Part shown: positions 1 to 6,665 of the stretch, one piece after another | Layout: each line of letters begins with the position of its first letter | Numbering within the stretch: position 1 is the stretch's first letter | Assembly (NCBI GenBank): GCA_964452105.1 | Contig: CAYVLI010000126.1 | Location: 1-7,118, forward strand | DNA from: CAYVLI01 sp964452105 [NCBI: uncultured Nitrospinota bacterium] | GTDB lineage: Bacteria; JAUXIQ01 | Direction of reading: 5' to 3' | DNA length: 7,118 nt | Notes under the pieces: generated by a model | Databases searched by the model: none | Seen by the model: the letters and a program-made list of their open reading frames with translations, nothing else | Told to the model about the DNA's origin: nothing | Position numbers and translations under genes: made by a program

Positions 1-66
1 TAACCTTTTCATAAACTTACCCCACCTCTTTCCAAAATTATGAGGAAAGTCCTGCTTCGCTGAGGG

Positions 67-95
67 TTGACTTGCCGAAAGCAATCTGATATTCA
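67..95 (+). promoter_or_regulatory. Candidate sigma70-type promoter for the ThDP-enzyme operon
   Basis: TTGACT at 67-72 matches the -35 consensus at five of six bases. A 17-base spacer follows, then TATTCA at 90-95. The -10 matches only at its TAT start, but TG at 87-88, one base before the hexamer, gives an extended -10, which can compensate. Transcription would begin near 102, leaving about 35 bases of leader before the TTG start. GGTTGA (65-70) and TCAACC (101-106) form a 6-bp inverted repeat flanking the promoter, which could be an operator or chance. No end of an upstream gene can be recognised in 1-66. Confidence 0.35.
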
Positions 96-121
96 ATGTC
101 TCAACCGATTATCCTTCATAT

Positions 122-128
122 AAGGAGG
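122..128 (+). promoter_or_regulatory. Strong ribosome binding site that fixes a TTG start
   Basis: AAGGAGG at 122-128 is a near-perfect Shine-Dalgarno sequence. It lies 8 bases before TTG at 137 and 17 bases before the first in-frame ATG at 146. The spacing favours the TTG codon as the real start of the ThDP enzyme. Confidence 0.75.
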
Positions 129-136
129 CGTAAATA

Positions 137-1807
137 TTGGAAAAGATGCACGGCGGCCACCAGATGGTCGAAATATTGAAGCAGGAAGGGGTAAAGCATA
201 TTTTCACCCTCAGCGGACGATCCATTACACCTCTCTACGACGCCTGCCTCGACGCAGGCATAAACCTGGTGGATACTCGACACGAGCAGGCGGCGGCGCA
301 CATGGCCGAAGGCTGGTCGCTGCTCACCGGGCAGCCCGGAGTCTGCAGCTTCACCTGCGGGCCAGGTTTTACCGACGCTGTCACTGGTATAGCCAGCGCC
401 TACATGGCCTGCACCCCCATGGTGATGATTTGCGGTCGGAGCCCTCTTGCGGAGTTCGACAAGACGGGCATACAGGACCTGGACCAGATAGGCATCATCA
501 AACCCATTACCAAGTGGCAGGGCCGGGTTCTGGAAGCGGACAGGATAGCGGAATATACCAGCGAAGCCTTCCGTCAGATGAACACGGGAAGGCCGGGACC
601 GGTCTATCTGGAAGTCCCCTTCGACCTGGCCTTCAAGGAGCTGGACCCTGAAAATGTGAATATTCCTTCCAATTTCAGGACTCGCCATCGACCCGCCGGC
701 GATCCAGAAGCCATAGACCGCGCAATATCCATGCTGGAAAAAGCGGAGAAGCCGGTCATCGTTGCAGGAAGCGGCGTGTGGTGGTCGCAGGCGTGCAAGG
801 AACTTCAGGAATTCGTCGAGGCTTCAGGCATTCCGGTATTCACGCACAACGCAGCCAGGGGAGCGATACCGGACGACCACGAGCTCTGCTTCGGCTGGGC
901 CAGTCCTCTGGGGGCGGGGGCCGCGGGTCCTGCTCTACACGGGTGTGACGTCATGCTGGCGCTGGGCGCCCGTTTTGCGGTCACCCTGTTTTTCGGTCGC
1001 TTCCGCTCCAACCCGGCAATAATACAGGTGGACATCGAAGGGGAAGAAATCGGCAAAAACCGAAGCGTGGACGTGGGTATCGTGGGAGATGTCAAAGCCG
1101 TCCTGCAGCAACTCAAAGCCGGCTGGGGGCAGAAACGCTCTCTTCCCTGGACAGATGAATTAAAAAAGGAAGAAGCGGCGCGCAGGGAAAGGGCGTCCGC
1201 AGAGACCAACTCGGACAAAATCCCCATGCACCCCATGCGGCTGGCCAGGGAGGTCTCGGAATTTCTCGACGAGGATGCCGTGGTGGCCACGGACGGCGGT
1301 GAGTTGCCCTTCTGGGTGGCGCCCTTGTTCAAATCCAACTACCCCGGCCATTTCATATCGTCCATACAGGGCCGGTTGGGTTGTATCGGGGTGGGTATTC
1401 CCTATGCCATCGCAGCCAGACTCGCTCATCCTGACAAACAGGTGCTCCTGATGGTGGGGGACGGCTCCTTCGGCTTCAACGGCTTCGAGTTCGACACCGC
1501 AGTGCGCCATAACCTCCCCTTCGTCGCCGTTGTGGGCAATGACAAAGCCTGGGGGATGATAAAACACGGCCAGGAGCTGCGCTATGGACACGATCGCGTG
1601 GTGGCCACGGAACTGGGTCCCCGACGATACGAAAAGGTAGTGGAGGCGCTGGGAGGCTATGGTGAATACGTGGAGCGACCGGAGGATGTGAAACCTGCTC
1701 TGGAAAGGGCTTTCGCATCAGGGGTACCGGCCTGCATAAATGTAATGATAGACCCTACGGTTATCAGCCGTGTGACCCAGGCTGAAACGGCCAGCTATAA
1801 AGGATGA
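137..1807 (+). CDS. ThDP-dependent enzyme, acetolactate synthase / 2-hydroxyacyl-CoA lyase-like
   Basis: A 556-residue cytoplasmic enzyme of the thiamine-diphosphate superfamily that makes or breaks C-C bonds next to a carbonyl. The three usual domains are visible. The N-terminal pyrimidine-binding domain (about 5-170) has the activating glutamate E50 in RHEQAAAHMAEG and the GRPGPVYLEVP segment at 151-161. The central domain (about 190-330) includes QVDIEGEEIGKN. The C-terminal pyrophosphate domain (about 365-540) has GDGS at 441-444 and the Mg-binding end GND at 467-469, where many relatives have NN. Length suits acetolactate synthase, oxalyl-CoA decarboxylase, 2-hydroxyacyl-CoA lyase and benzaldehyde lyase. 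The stretch DLDQIGIIKPITKW (114-127) reminds me more of the lyase/decarboxylase branch than of anabolic IlvB, and no ilvN or ilvC lies beside it. The TTG start is chosen from the SD at 122-128. Substrate unknown; superfamily assignment is very secure, the specific reaction is not. Confidence 0.93.
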   Translation: MEKMHGGHQMVEILKQEGVKHIFTLSGRSITPLYDACLDAGINLVDTRHEQAAAHMAEGWSLLTGQPGVCSFTCGPGFTDAVTGIASAYMACTPMVMICGRSPLAEFDKTGIQDLDQIGIIKPITKWQGRVLEADRIAEYTSEAFRQMNTGRPGPVYLEVPFDLAFKELDPENVNIPSNFRTRHRPAGDPEAIDRAISMLEKAEKPVIVAGSGVWWSQACKELQEFVEASGIPVFTHNAARGAIPDDHELCFGWASPLGAGAAGPALHGCDVMLALGARFAVTLFFGRFRSNPAIIQVDIEGEEIGKNRSVDVGIVGDVKAVLQQLKAGWGQKRSLPWTDELKKEEAARRERASAETNSDKIPMHPMRLAREVSEFLDEDAVVATDGGELPFWVAPLFKSNYPGHFISSIQGRLGCIGVGIPYAIAARLAHPDKQVLLMVGDGSFGFNGFEFDTAVRHNLPFVAVVGNDKAWGMIKHGQELRYGHDRVVATELGPRRYEKVVEALGGYGEYVERPEDVKPALERAFASGVPACINVMIDPTVISRVTQAETASYKG

Positions 1808-1876
1808 TTTCAGGCATCGGACATCCTGCCCGGATACAAAATTATCAATATTAATACGAGACTATAAGTTAGAGCT

Positions 1877-3214
1877 ATGAAATTCAACGCATGGTTTAGC
1901 TGTGTCAATCCAGAATGCAGAGAGACTTACGACCTTTTCGAGATAATCTACAACTGCCGCAAATGCGGCTCTCTCCTGGAAGTGACCCACGACATGGAAC
2001 GCCTGAAGACTTTAAGCGCCCAGGAGTGGAAGAATCTCTTCGACGAACGCTATAAACGTCATTCCTGGCCTCATGGCAGCGCAATCTGGGGCAAGAAAGA
2101 ATGGGTCTGCCCCAGAGTCGAGGACGAAAACGTGGTCTCAATGTACGAGGGAGGAACCAATCTCTTCTGGACGGAGAGGTTCGGAAAGGAACTGGGGCTG
2201 GAAGACCTGTGGGTCAAACAATGCGGAAACAGCCACACCGGCTCCTTCAAAGACCTGGGGATGACAGTGTTGGTGTCCGTAGTCAAGCAGATGATCGCGG
2301 ACGGCAAGAAGATAAACGCCGTGGCTTGCGCCTCCACGGGCGATACGTCCGCCGCGCTGGCCGCCTACTGCGCAGCCGCAGGCATCCAGTCAGTTGTATT
2401 CCTGCCCAGAGGCAAGGTCTCCGCCGCCCAACTGGTCCAGCCGCTGGCCAACAACTCGCTGGTACTCTCCCTGGATACCGACTTCGACGGCTGCATGGAG
2501 CTGGTCCAGCGCTTCTGCAAAGAAAACGATATATACCTGGCAAACTCCATGAACTCATTACGCATAGAGGGCCAGAAGACGGTCAGCATCGAAATTTCGC
2601 AGCAGTTCGGATGGGAAAGCTCGGACTTCGTCATAATCCCCGGCGGAAACATGGGCAACCTGACCGCCCTGGGCAAGGGATACCTCATGATGAAAGAGCT
2701 GGGCTTAATAGACAAGCTCCCCCGGCTGGTCTGCGCACAGGCGGAGCGCGCCAACCCCGTGTACCTCAGCTATCTCAAGGAGTTCAAGGAATACCATTCC
2801 ATTAAAGCAAAGCCCACCGCGGCCAGCGCCATACAGATAGGCAACCCCATCAACGTGTACAAAGCCATGGACACGCTGAAGAAATTCGATGGAATAGTCG
2901 AAGAGGCCACCGAGGAAGAACTCGCCGATGCGGCAGCGCGCGCCGACAGGTATGGCATGTTCAATTGCCCCCATACCGGCGTAGCCCTGGCTGTGCTTTA
3001 CAAGCTGGTTGACAGAGGCATTATTAAATCACACCACAGGGTAATCGTCATCTCAACCGCTCACGGGCTAAAGTTCACGGACTTCAAGACTGAATACTGC
3101 CAGAACAAACTGGAAGGTATAGAGTCCAGATATGCGAACGCGCCTGTTGAGCTGCCTGCAAACTACGATATCATCAAAAAAGCCGTTTTTACTAAACTGG
3201 AGGAAACATTATAG
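1877..3214 (+). CDS. thrC: Threonine synthase, plant-plastid type with N-terminal zinc ribbon (PLP enzyme)
   Basis: A 445-residue cytoplasmic fold-type II PLP enzyme. Threonine synthase converts O-phosphohomoserine and water to threonine and phosphate. The PLP Schiff-base lysine is K125 in [10 protein letters not shown] (120-129), STGDTSAA (153-160) is a conserved active-site loop, and GGNMGN (256-261) is the usual cofactor-phosphate loop. C9, C14, C27 and C30 form a zinc-ribbon-like N-terminus. From memory, the segments [67 protein letters not shown] and CPHTGVAL match Arabidopsis threonine synthase closely and in order, unlike the E. coli ThrC type. The start is bounded by an in-frame TAA at 1865-1867. 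No clear SD precedes it, so initiation may be leaderless or rely on another signal. hom and thrB are not nearby, so a related phospho-amino-acid substrate cannot be excluded; cysteate synthase seems less likely. Confidence 0.88.
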   Translation: MKFNAWFSCVNPECRETYDLFEIIYNCRKCGSLLEVTHDMERLKTLSAQEWKNLFDERYKRHSWPHGSAIWGKKEWVCPRVEDENVVSMYEGGTNLFWTERFGKELGLEDLWVKQCGNSHTGSFKDLGMTVLVSVVKQMIADGKKINAVACASTGDTSAALAAYCAAAGIQSVVFLPRGKVSAAQLVQPLANNSLVLSLDTDFDGCMELVQRFCKENDIYLANSMNSLRIEGQKTVSIEISQQFGWESSDFVIIPGGNMGNLTALGKGYLMMKELGLIDKLPRLVCAQAERANPVYLSYLKEFKEYHSIKAKPTAASAIQIGNPINVYKAMDTLKKFDGIVEEATEEELADAAARADRYGMFNCPHTGVALAVLYKLVDRGIIKSHHRVIVISTAHGLKFTDFKTEYCQNKLEGIESRYANAPVELPANYDIIKKAVFTKLEETL

Positions 3215-3239
3215 GCGTTTTTAGAAAATTTGTTTTTTC

Positions 3240-3250
3240 AAGGAGGAGGG
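3240..3250 (+). promoter_or_regulatory. Extended purine-rich ribosome binding site
   Basis: AAGGAGGAGGG at 3240-3250 holds two overlapping SD registers, 8 to 11 bases before the ATG at 3258. This predicts high translation of the small Cys-rich protein, in contrast to the preceding threonine synthase, which lacks an SD. Confidence 0.75.
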
Positions 3251-3257
3251 AGCTGAA

Positions 3258-3530
3258 ATGAGCAGCGAAGTAGGCTACAAGATTACGGCTACCGTTAAAA
3301 GCATCAAGGGGGAATGCTCAGCAGGGCATAAAGTCGGCGACAAGTTTAACCTGAGCTGTTACAGCTCCGATGGACTTTGCGGCTTCTTTTATCACGATCT
3401 CTTCCCCTGGATATCAACCCTGCAATTCGGGGGAGAGTACCCCTGGTACGAGGATAAAGATACCATCGAGTTGGGCTGCATCGACAGCTATAATGAAGTG
3501 ACACTCGTCCTGAAGCGCACCAGGGAATAG
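3258..3530 (+). CDS. Small Cys-rich TIGR04076-family-like protein of unknown function
   Basis: A 90-residue soluble protein with no signal peptide or membrane segment. It shows the pattern I associate with TIGR04076: an N-terminal beta strand (YKITATVKSIKG), a CxxGHKVGD motif (C20, G23, H24), a central Leu-Cys (C41) followed by aromatic residues and a Pro (P50), a GGEYPW segment (58-63), and a late Cys-Ile-Asp (C74-D76) before a C-terminal beta strand. Five residues (C20, H24, C34, C41, C74) could bind metal or act in redox chemistry, but the function is not established to my knowledge. It starts 43 bases after the threonine synthase and 95 bases ahead of the dehydrogenase, so it probably shares their transcript. 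Family call is from motif memory; the gene itself is secure from its strong SD and clean frame. Confidence 0.82.
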   Translation: MSSEVGYKITATVKSIKGECSAGHKVGDKFNLSCYSSDGLCGFFYHDLFPWISTLQFGGEYPWYEDKDTIELGCIDSYNEVTLVLKRTRE

Positions 3531-3625
3531 CGTTTGCTTTTTTACATGAGTCTTCCAGGCGGCATTTAGAATAGTAAGAAACATCGTATAGTCTGCCGTC
3601 TAATCGAGCAGAGGGGGTTGAAACT
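3531..3625 (+). other. 95-base intergenic spacer with dehydrogenase ribosome binding site
   Basis: The spacer begins with a short T-run (six T, within 3538-3543) that has no convincing GC-rich stem before it, so I do not call a terminator. GAGGGGG at 3611-3617 lies 8 bases before the ATG at 3626 and serves as its SD. CGGCA and TGCCG in the middle could pair over a long loop, but the stem is only about 5 bp. I see no good promoter here. Confidence 0.4.
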
Positions 3626-4591
3626 ATGAAGATACTATTCCCCGGAGGCAAATGGGGAGATTTGACTGAGCGGCTGGAATCGAAGCTGCCCGACTGCCGG
3701 ATAGTACACTGTCCTCCTGATACAATACTTGAAAACATTGCCGATGCCACGGTCATCATCCCTGCCATGAACCGAATCACGGCCGAAGTAATGGATGCGG
3801 GCAAGGCGCTCAAACTCATTCACCAGGCAGGAGTGGGACTGGAGGGGGTTGACATTCCCGCAGCCACCGAGCGGGGCATCATGGTCGCCAACATACCTTC
3901 GCGGGGGAGCGGCAATGCGGAGTCCGTGGCCGAACTGGCCATCCTGCACATGATGCTGCAGACGCGCAGGTACCATGAATCACAGAAGTTCCTGAAAGAC
4001 AAAAAACTGGGCCAGCCCGGGGGGACTACCCTGTACGGGAAGACCATAGGCATCATCGGCGTGGGGAATATCGGGCAAACGCTGGCTAAAAGGCTCAAGG
4101 CCTTCGAGGTGAAGCTTATCGGCGTCGAGCTTTTCGCCACGGAAGAGTTAAAGCAGGAGTACGGCTTTGAGTGGCTGGACAAGTCGGACCTCGGCTATCT
4201 CTTCGAAAACTCCGACATCGTGGCGGTGACCGCAGGCTACACCCCCGACCAGAAAGGCCTTATTACCAAAGAACTGTTCGACAGAATGAAGCCCTCGGCC
4301 TATTTCATCAACGTGGCCCGGGGCGGTTTCCTCGAACGGGAGACCCTGGAATACGCCCTCAAGAACAATAAAGTGGCCGGAGTGGGAACAGATGTTTTCT
4401 GGGAAGAACCGGTGGACCCCAGCGACCCCATATTCGAAATGAACATCACCGCCACCCCCCACATCGGAGCCGCAACCGATACCGGCTACGAAGGTATCGC
4501 AACCAAGCTCTCCGAGAACCTGCAACGGCTGCAGAAAGGAGAAGACCTGGCAAATTGTGTCAACCTCAAGGAGATCAAGGGCAGGTCTTAG
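3626..4591 (+). CDS. D-isomer-specific 2-hydroxyacid dehydrogenase
   Basis: A 321-residue cytoplasmic NAD(P)-dependent oxidoreductase that interconverts a 2-oxo acid and the D-2-hydroxy acid. The Rossmann motif GVGNIG is at 145-150, and E168 ends the second beta strand, which favours NAD over NADP. The catalytic triad is clear: R232 in NVARGG, E261 in DVFWEEP and H279 in TPHIG, with Arg-to-Glu spacing equal to that of E. coli SerA as I recall it. The N-terminal substrate region includes HQAGVGLEGVD (66-76) and GSGNAESVAE (94-103). There is no C-terminal ACT domain, so it is the short form found in glyoxylate/hydroxypyruvate reductases and short phosphoglycerate dehydrogenases. The segment TAGYTPDQKG (202-211) stands where many members have a His/Leu-Pro-Leu-Thr-Pro-Glu-Thr motif, a possible sign of unusual substrate choice. 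It is the last gene before a strong terminator. Substrate unknown. Confidence 0.92.
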   Translation: MKILFPGGKWGDLTERLESKLPDCRIVHCPPDTILENIADATVIIPAMNRITAEVMDAGKALKLIHQAGVGLEGVDIPAATERGIMVANIPSRGSGNAESVAELAILHMMLQTRRYHESQKFLKDKKLGQPGGTTLYGKTIGIIGVGNIGQTLAKRLKAFEVKLIGVELFATEELKQEYGFEWLDKSDLGYLFENSDIVAVTAGYTPDQKGLITKELFDRMKPSAYFINVARGGFLERETLEYALKNNKVAGVGTDVFWEEPVDPSDPIFEMNITATPHIGAATDTGYEGIATKLSENLQRLQKGEDLANCVNLKEIKGRS

Positions 4592-4615
4592 AGCCGACCG
4601 GACATGAAAGACCTT

Positions 4616-4655
4616 ATGGGGGACTCTTTTACAGGGGAGTCCCCCATGTTTTATT
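4616..4655 (+). terminator. Rho-independent terminator closing the metabolic block
   Basis: ATGGGGGACTC at 4616-4626 pairs perfectly with GAGTCCCCCAT at 4637-4647: 11 bp with a 10-base loop. The T-rich tail GTTTTATT follows at 4648-4655. It lies 25 bases after the dehydrogenase stop and ends directly before the GAGGA ribosome site (4656-4660) of the next gene. It should separate transcription of the four metabolic genes from the permeases, or attenuate read-through. No obvious promoter fits between it and the permease gene. Confidence 0.88.
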
Positions 4656-4672
4656 GAGGAACTCCTGAGCGG

Positions 4673-5593
4673 ATGAAAAACTACCTGGTAAGAAGATTGA
4701 TTTTACTTATCCCCGTGACGCTGGGAGTGGTGACCTTCGTCTTCTTCATCATACACCTCATACCCGGCGATCCCGTCGATCTCATGCTGGGGGAGACGGC
4801 CAGGCAAGCCGAAAGAGCCGCACTGACTCACCGGTTGGGCCTGGACCAGCCCATTTCAAAGCAATACTTACTCTTCCTGGGAGGCCTGCTCAGAGGAGAC
4901 CTGGGCAAGTCTCTACACAATGGAGAACCCGTAAAAAAGCTCATCATCGACAGGCTGCCTGCCACTCTGGAGCTGGGTGCCGCCGCCCTGATACTGGCTC
5001 TGATTATAGCCCTGCCGGCCGGAGTGGTATCAGCAACCAAGCAGTACTCGGCCTGGGACCATGGCTCCATGTTTATGGCCCTACTGGGGGTTTCCATGCC
5101 CAATTTCTGGCTGGGGCCCATCCTGATAATCATTTTTTCACTGCAACTCGGCTGGCTGCCCGTGTCAGGCAGGGGCGGGCTCGAACATCTGGTTCTGCCC
5201 GCCATCACCCTGGGCACGGCGCTGGCGGCGATACTGACGCGAATGACCAGGTCCAGCCTCCTTGAAACCCTGGGAGAAGAGTACGTGCGCACGGCGCGGG
5301 CTAAGGGACTCAAGGAGCGGACCGTGGTATGGAAACACGCTCTGCGCAATTCTTTAAACCCCATCTTGACCATCCTGGGCCTTCAGGTGGGTGTGCTGCT
5401 CTCCGGCTCGATCATAACCGAGACCATATTCTCCTGGCCCGGTATCGGGCGTCTCACGGTGGAAGCAATCTGGATGAGGGACTACCCGGTCGTTCAGGGG
5501 GCCGTCCTGGTCATAGCCATGGGTTACGTGCTGGTGAACCTGGCCGTGGATATGCTCTACGCGGCAATAGATCCGAGGATACGGTTTCAGTGA
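4673..5593 (+). CDS. ABC transporter permease, DppB/OppB-like
   Basis: A 306-residue inner-membrane permease of the peptide/nickel (PepT) ABC importer family. About six membrane segments are visible, near 9-30, 100-122, 134-156, 172-190, 230-250 and 274-296. Family hallmarks are the N-terminal pattern ending HLIPGDPVDLMLG (28-40), LGLDQPISKQY (55-65), GDLGKSL (75-81), and the EAA cytoplasmic loop EEYVRTARAKGL (202-213) that contacts the ATPase. SWPGIGRL (254-261) is a typical late motif. The start is 12 bases after GAGGA (4656-4660), a rather long gap. It pairs with the DppC-like gene downstream. The solute-binding protein and ATPases are not in the window, and the substrate (peptide, nickel, glutathione or other) cannot be told from permeases. 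Confidence 0.95.
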   Translation: MKNYLVRRLILLIPVTLGVVTFVFFIIHLIPGDPVDLMLGETARQAERAALTHRLGLDQPISKQYLLFLGGLLRGDLGKSLHNGEPVKKLIIDRLPATLELGAAALILALIIALPAGVVSATKQYSAWDHGSMFMALLGVSMPNFWLGPILIIIFSLQLGWLPVSGRGGLEHLVLPAITLGTALAAILTRMTRSSLLETLGEEYVRTARAKGLKERTVVWKHALRNSLNPILTILGLQVGVLLSGSIITETIFSWPGIGRLTVEAIWMRDYPVVQGAVLVIAMGYVLVNLAVDMLYAAIDPRIRFQ

Positions 5594-5594
5594 A

Positions 5595-5623
5595 GAGCAA
5601 CAGGCGAACTCGCTCGGTTGCTC
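5595..5623 (+). repeat. Intergenic hairpin between the two permease genes
   Basis: GAGCAAC (5595-5601) and GTTGCTC (5617-5623) are perfect 7-bp inverted arms, with an inner GCG/CGC pairing (5604-5606, 5611-5613). The hairpin begins one base after the upstream stop codon. No T-run follows, so it is unlikely to be an intrinsic terminator. It may affect mRNA stability or set different yields of the two permeases. Confidence 0.5.
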
Positions 5624-5641
5624 GATGAGTGGATTTGAGAA

Positions 5642-6580
5642 ATGAAACAATCTCTTGCGGACACGAAGGCCCCTGGAAAAGATGCCAGGCGATCATTCTA
5701 CGTGAAGGTCGCTTCGCATCCGGTAATGAGGCACAAGCTGGCTCTGGCGGGAATCGTTATTCTGGCGCTGCTGATGTTTACCGCAATATTCGCGCCACTC
5801 ATAGCTCCCTACGATCCTGCAAAACAGAGCCTCGAAGAAGCGCTTGCGCCGCCTTCTATCGAGCACCCTTTCGGACAGGACCGCCTGGGCCGGGATATTT
5901 TCAGCCGGGTGATCTTCGGATCCCAGGTGTCCATACTGGTGGGCGTGGTAGTGGTTGGGGTTTCCTGCGCATTGGGAATACTGCTGGGCATGCTTGCGGG
6001 TTACTGTGGAGGGTTGGCGGATGAGCTCATAATGCGAGTAACCGACATCTTTCTGGCCTTTCCGGGCATTCTACTGGCCATAGCAATAATGGCCATACTG
6101 CAACCGGGCCTCAGAAACTTAATTTTCGCGCTGTGCGTCATGGGATGGGTGGGCTATGCCCGCCTGGTCCGAGGGCAGATTCTATCTGTCAAGGAGCAGG
6201 AATACATAGCCGCCGGTAGATCCCTCGGCGCAGGCCCCCTGAGATTGATGTTGAAGCATATGCTTCCGAACGTGCTGACGCCGGTCATAGTGGAAGCGAC
6301 CTTCGGCATGGCCGGAGCCATCCTGGCTGAAGCCGGCTTGAGCTTTCTGGGCCTCGGCATTCAGCCTCCGCAGTCGAGCTGGGGTTCCATGCTCAACGAA
6401 GGGCGTGAGTTGCTGCTCCAGGCCCCTCACCTCACCGCTTTCCCGGGTGCGGCCATTATGGCAGTGGTGCTCGGCTTCAACTTCCTGGGAGATGGTCTGA
6501 GAGACTACCTGGATCCCAGGTCGACAAGGCATCCGAAAAGGAACTTACCGCAGCGCGAATTTTCCGGGCGGCTACAATGA
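5642..6580 (+). CDS. ABC transporter permease, DppC/OppC-like
   Basis: A 312-residue inner-membrane permease, partner of the DppB-like protein. The N-terminus has the cytoplasmic-to-membrane region typical of OppC (SHPVMRHKLALAG, 25-37, then a membrane segment about 35-55 and APYDP at 55-59). HPFGQDRLGRDIFSR (75-89) is a family hallmark. Further membrane segments lie near 95-120, 136-153, 158-172, 212-236 and 268-285. The EAA loop is EQEYIAAGRSLGAG (185-198), followed by HMLPN. LSFLGLGIQPP (233-243) and GDGLRDYLDPR (283-293) are typical C-terminal motifs. An in-frame TGA at 5636-5638 excludes a start further upstream. The SD is weak, so translation may depend on the upstream gene 48 bases away. 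The basic, proline-containing tail after the DPR motif is a little longer than usual. Confidence 0.95.
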   Translation: MKQSLADTKAPGKDARRSFYVKVASHPVMRHKLALAGIVILALLMFTAIFAPLIAPYDPAKQSLEEALAPPSIEHPFGQDRLGRDIFSRVIFGSQVSILVGVVVVGVSCALGILLGMLAGYCGGLADELIMRVTDIFLAFPGILLAIAIMAILQPGLRNLIFALCVMGWVGYARLVRGQILSVKEQEYIAAGRSLGAGPLRLMLKHMLPNVLTPVIVEATFGMAGAILAEAGLSFLGLGIQPPQSSWGSMLNEGRELLLQAPHLTAFPGAAIMAVVLGFNFLGDGLRDYLDPRSTRHPKRNLPQREFSGRLQ

Positions 6581-6588
6581 AGCTTGAC

Positions 6589-6632
6589 CCGCCCTGACGT
6601 TTGAAATATAAAGCTCTACAGGCGGCTTTTTT
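6589..6632 (+). terminator. Weak candidate terminator after the permeases
   Basis: A run of six T (6627-6632) follows two alternative short stems: AAAGC (6610-6614) with GCTTT (6625-6629), loop 10 bases; or CCGCC (6589-6593) with GGCGG (6621-6625), loop 27 bases. Each stem is only 5 bp, so any termination would be partial and the URO-D-family gene could still be co-transcribed. Confidence 0.3.
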
Positions 6633-6665
6633 CCAGAAACGATACGATAAACCTGGAGCAAGTTA

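Noticed and set aside
805-1338. Long open frame on the minus strand inside the ThDP gene (and similar ones at 116-688, 3346-3819 and 4828-5373)
   Set aside because: They lie opposite well-supported genes, their translations show no recognisable domain, and long antisense frames are expected in codon-biased GC-rich DNA.
137-1807. Anabolic acetolactate synthase IlvB
   Set aside because: No regulatory subunit or ilvC follows, and the motifs around 114-127 and 467-469 look more like the lyase/decarboxylase branch. Not fully excluded.
1823-1835. Hairpin ATCC/GGAT after the ThDP gene as a terminator
   Set aside because: The stem is only 4 bp and no T-run follows.
3215-3240. T-rich stretch after the threonine synthase as a terminator
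   Set aside because: Only a weak A/T stem (GAAAA with TTTTC) precedes the T-run; there is no GC-rich hairpin.
3555-3595. Possible repeat shared with 6618-6650 (AGGCGGC followed by AGAAAC)
   Set aside because: Only short words match, with different spacing; this is consistent with chance between two spacers.
1877-4591. Coenzyme M / sulfonate pathway (cysteate synthase, sulfopyruvate decarboxylase, sulfolactate dehydrogenase)
   Set aside because: The gene types superficially fit, but the PLP enzyme resembles plant threonine synthase much more, the ThDP protein is a single full-length chain unlike the split ComD/ComE, and no sulfonate-specific gene is present.
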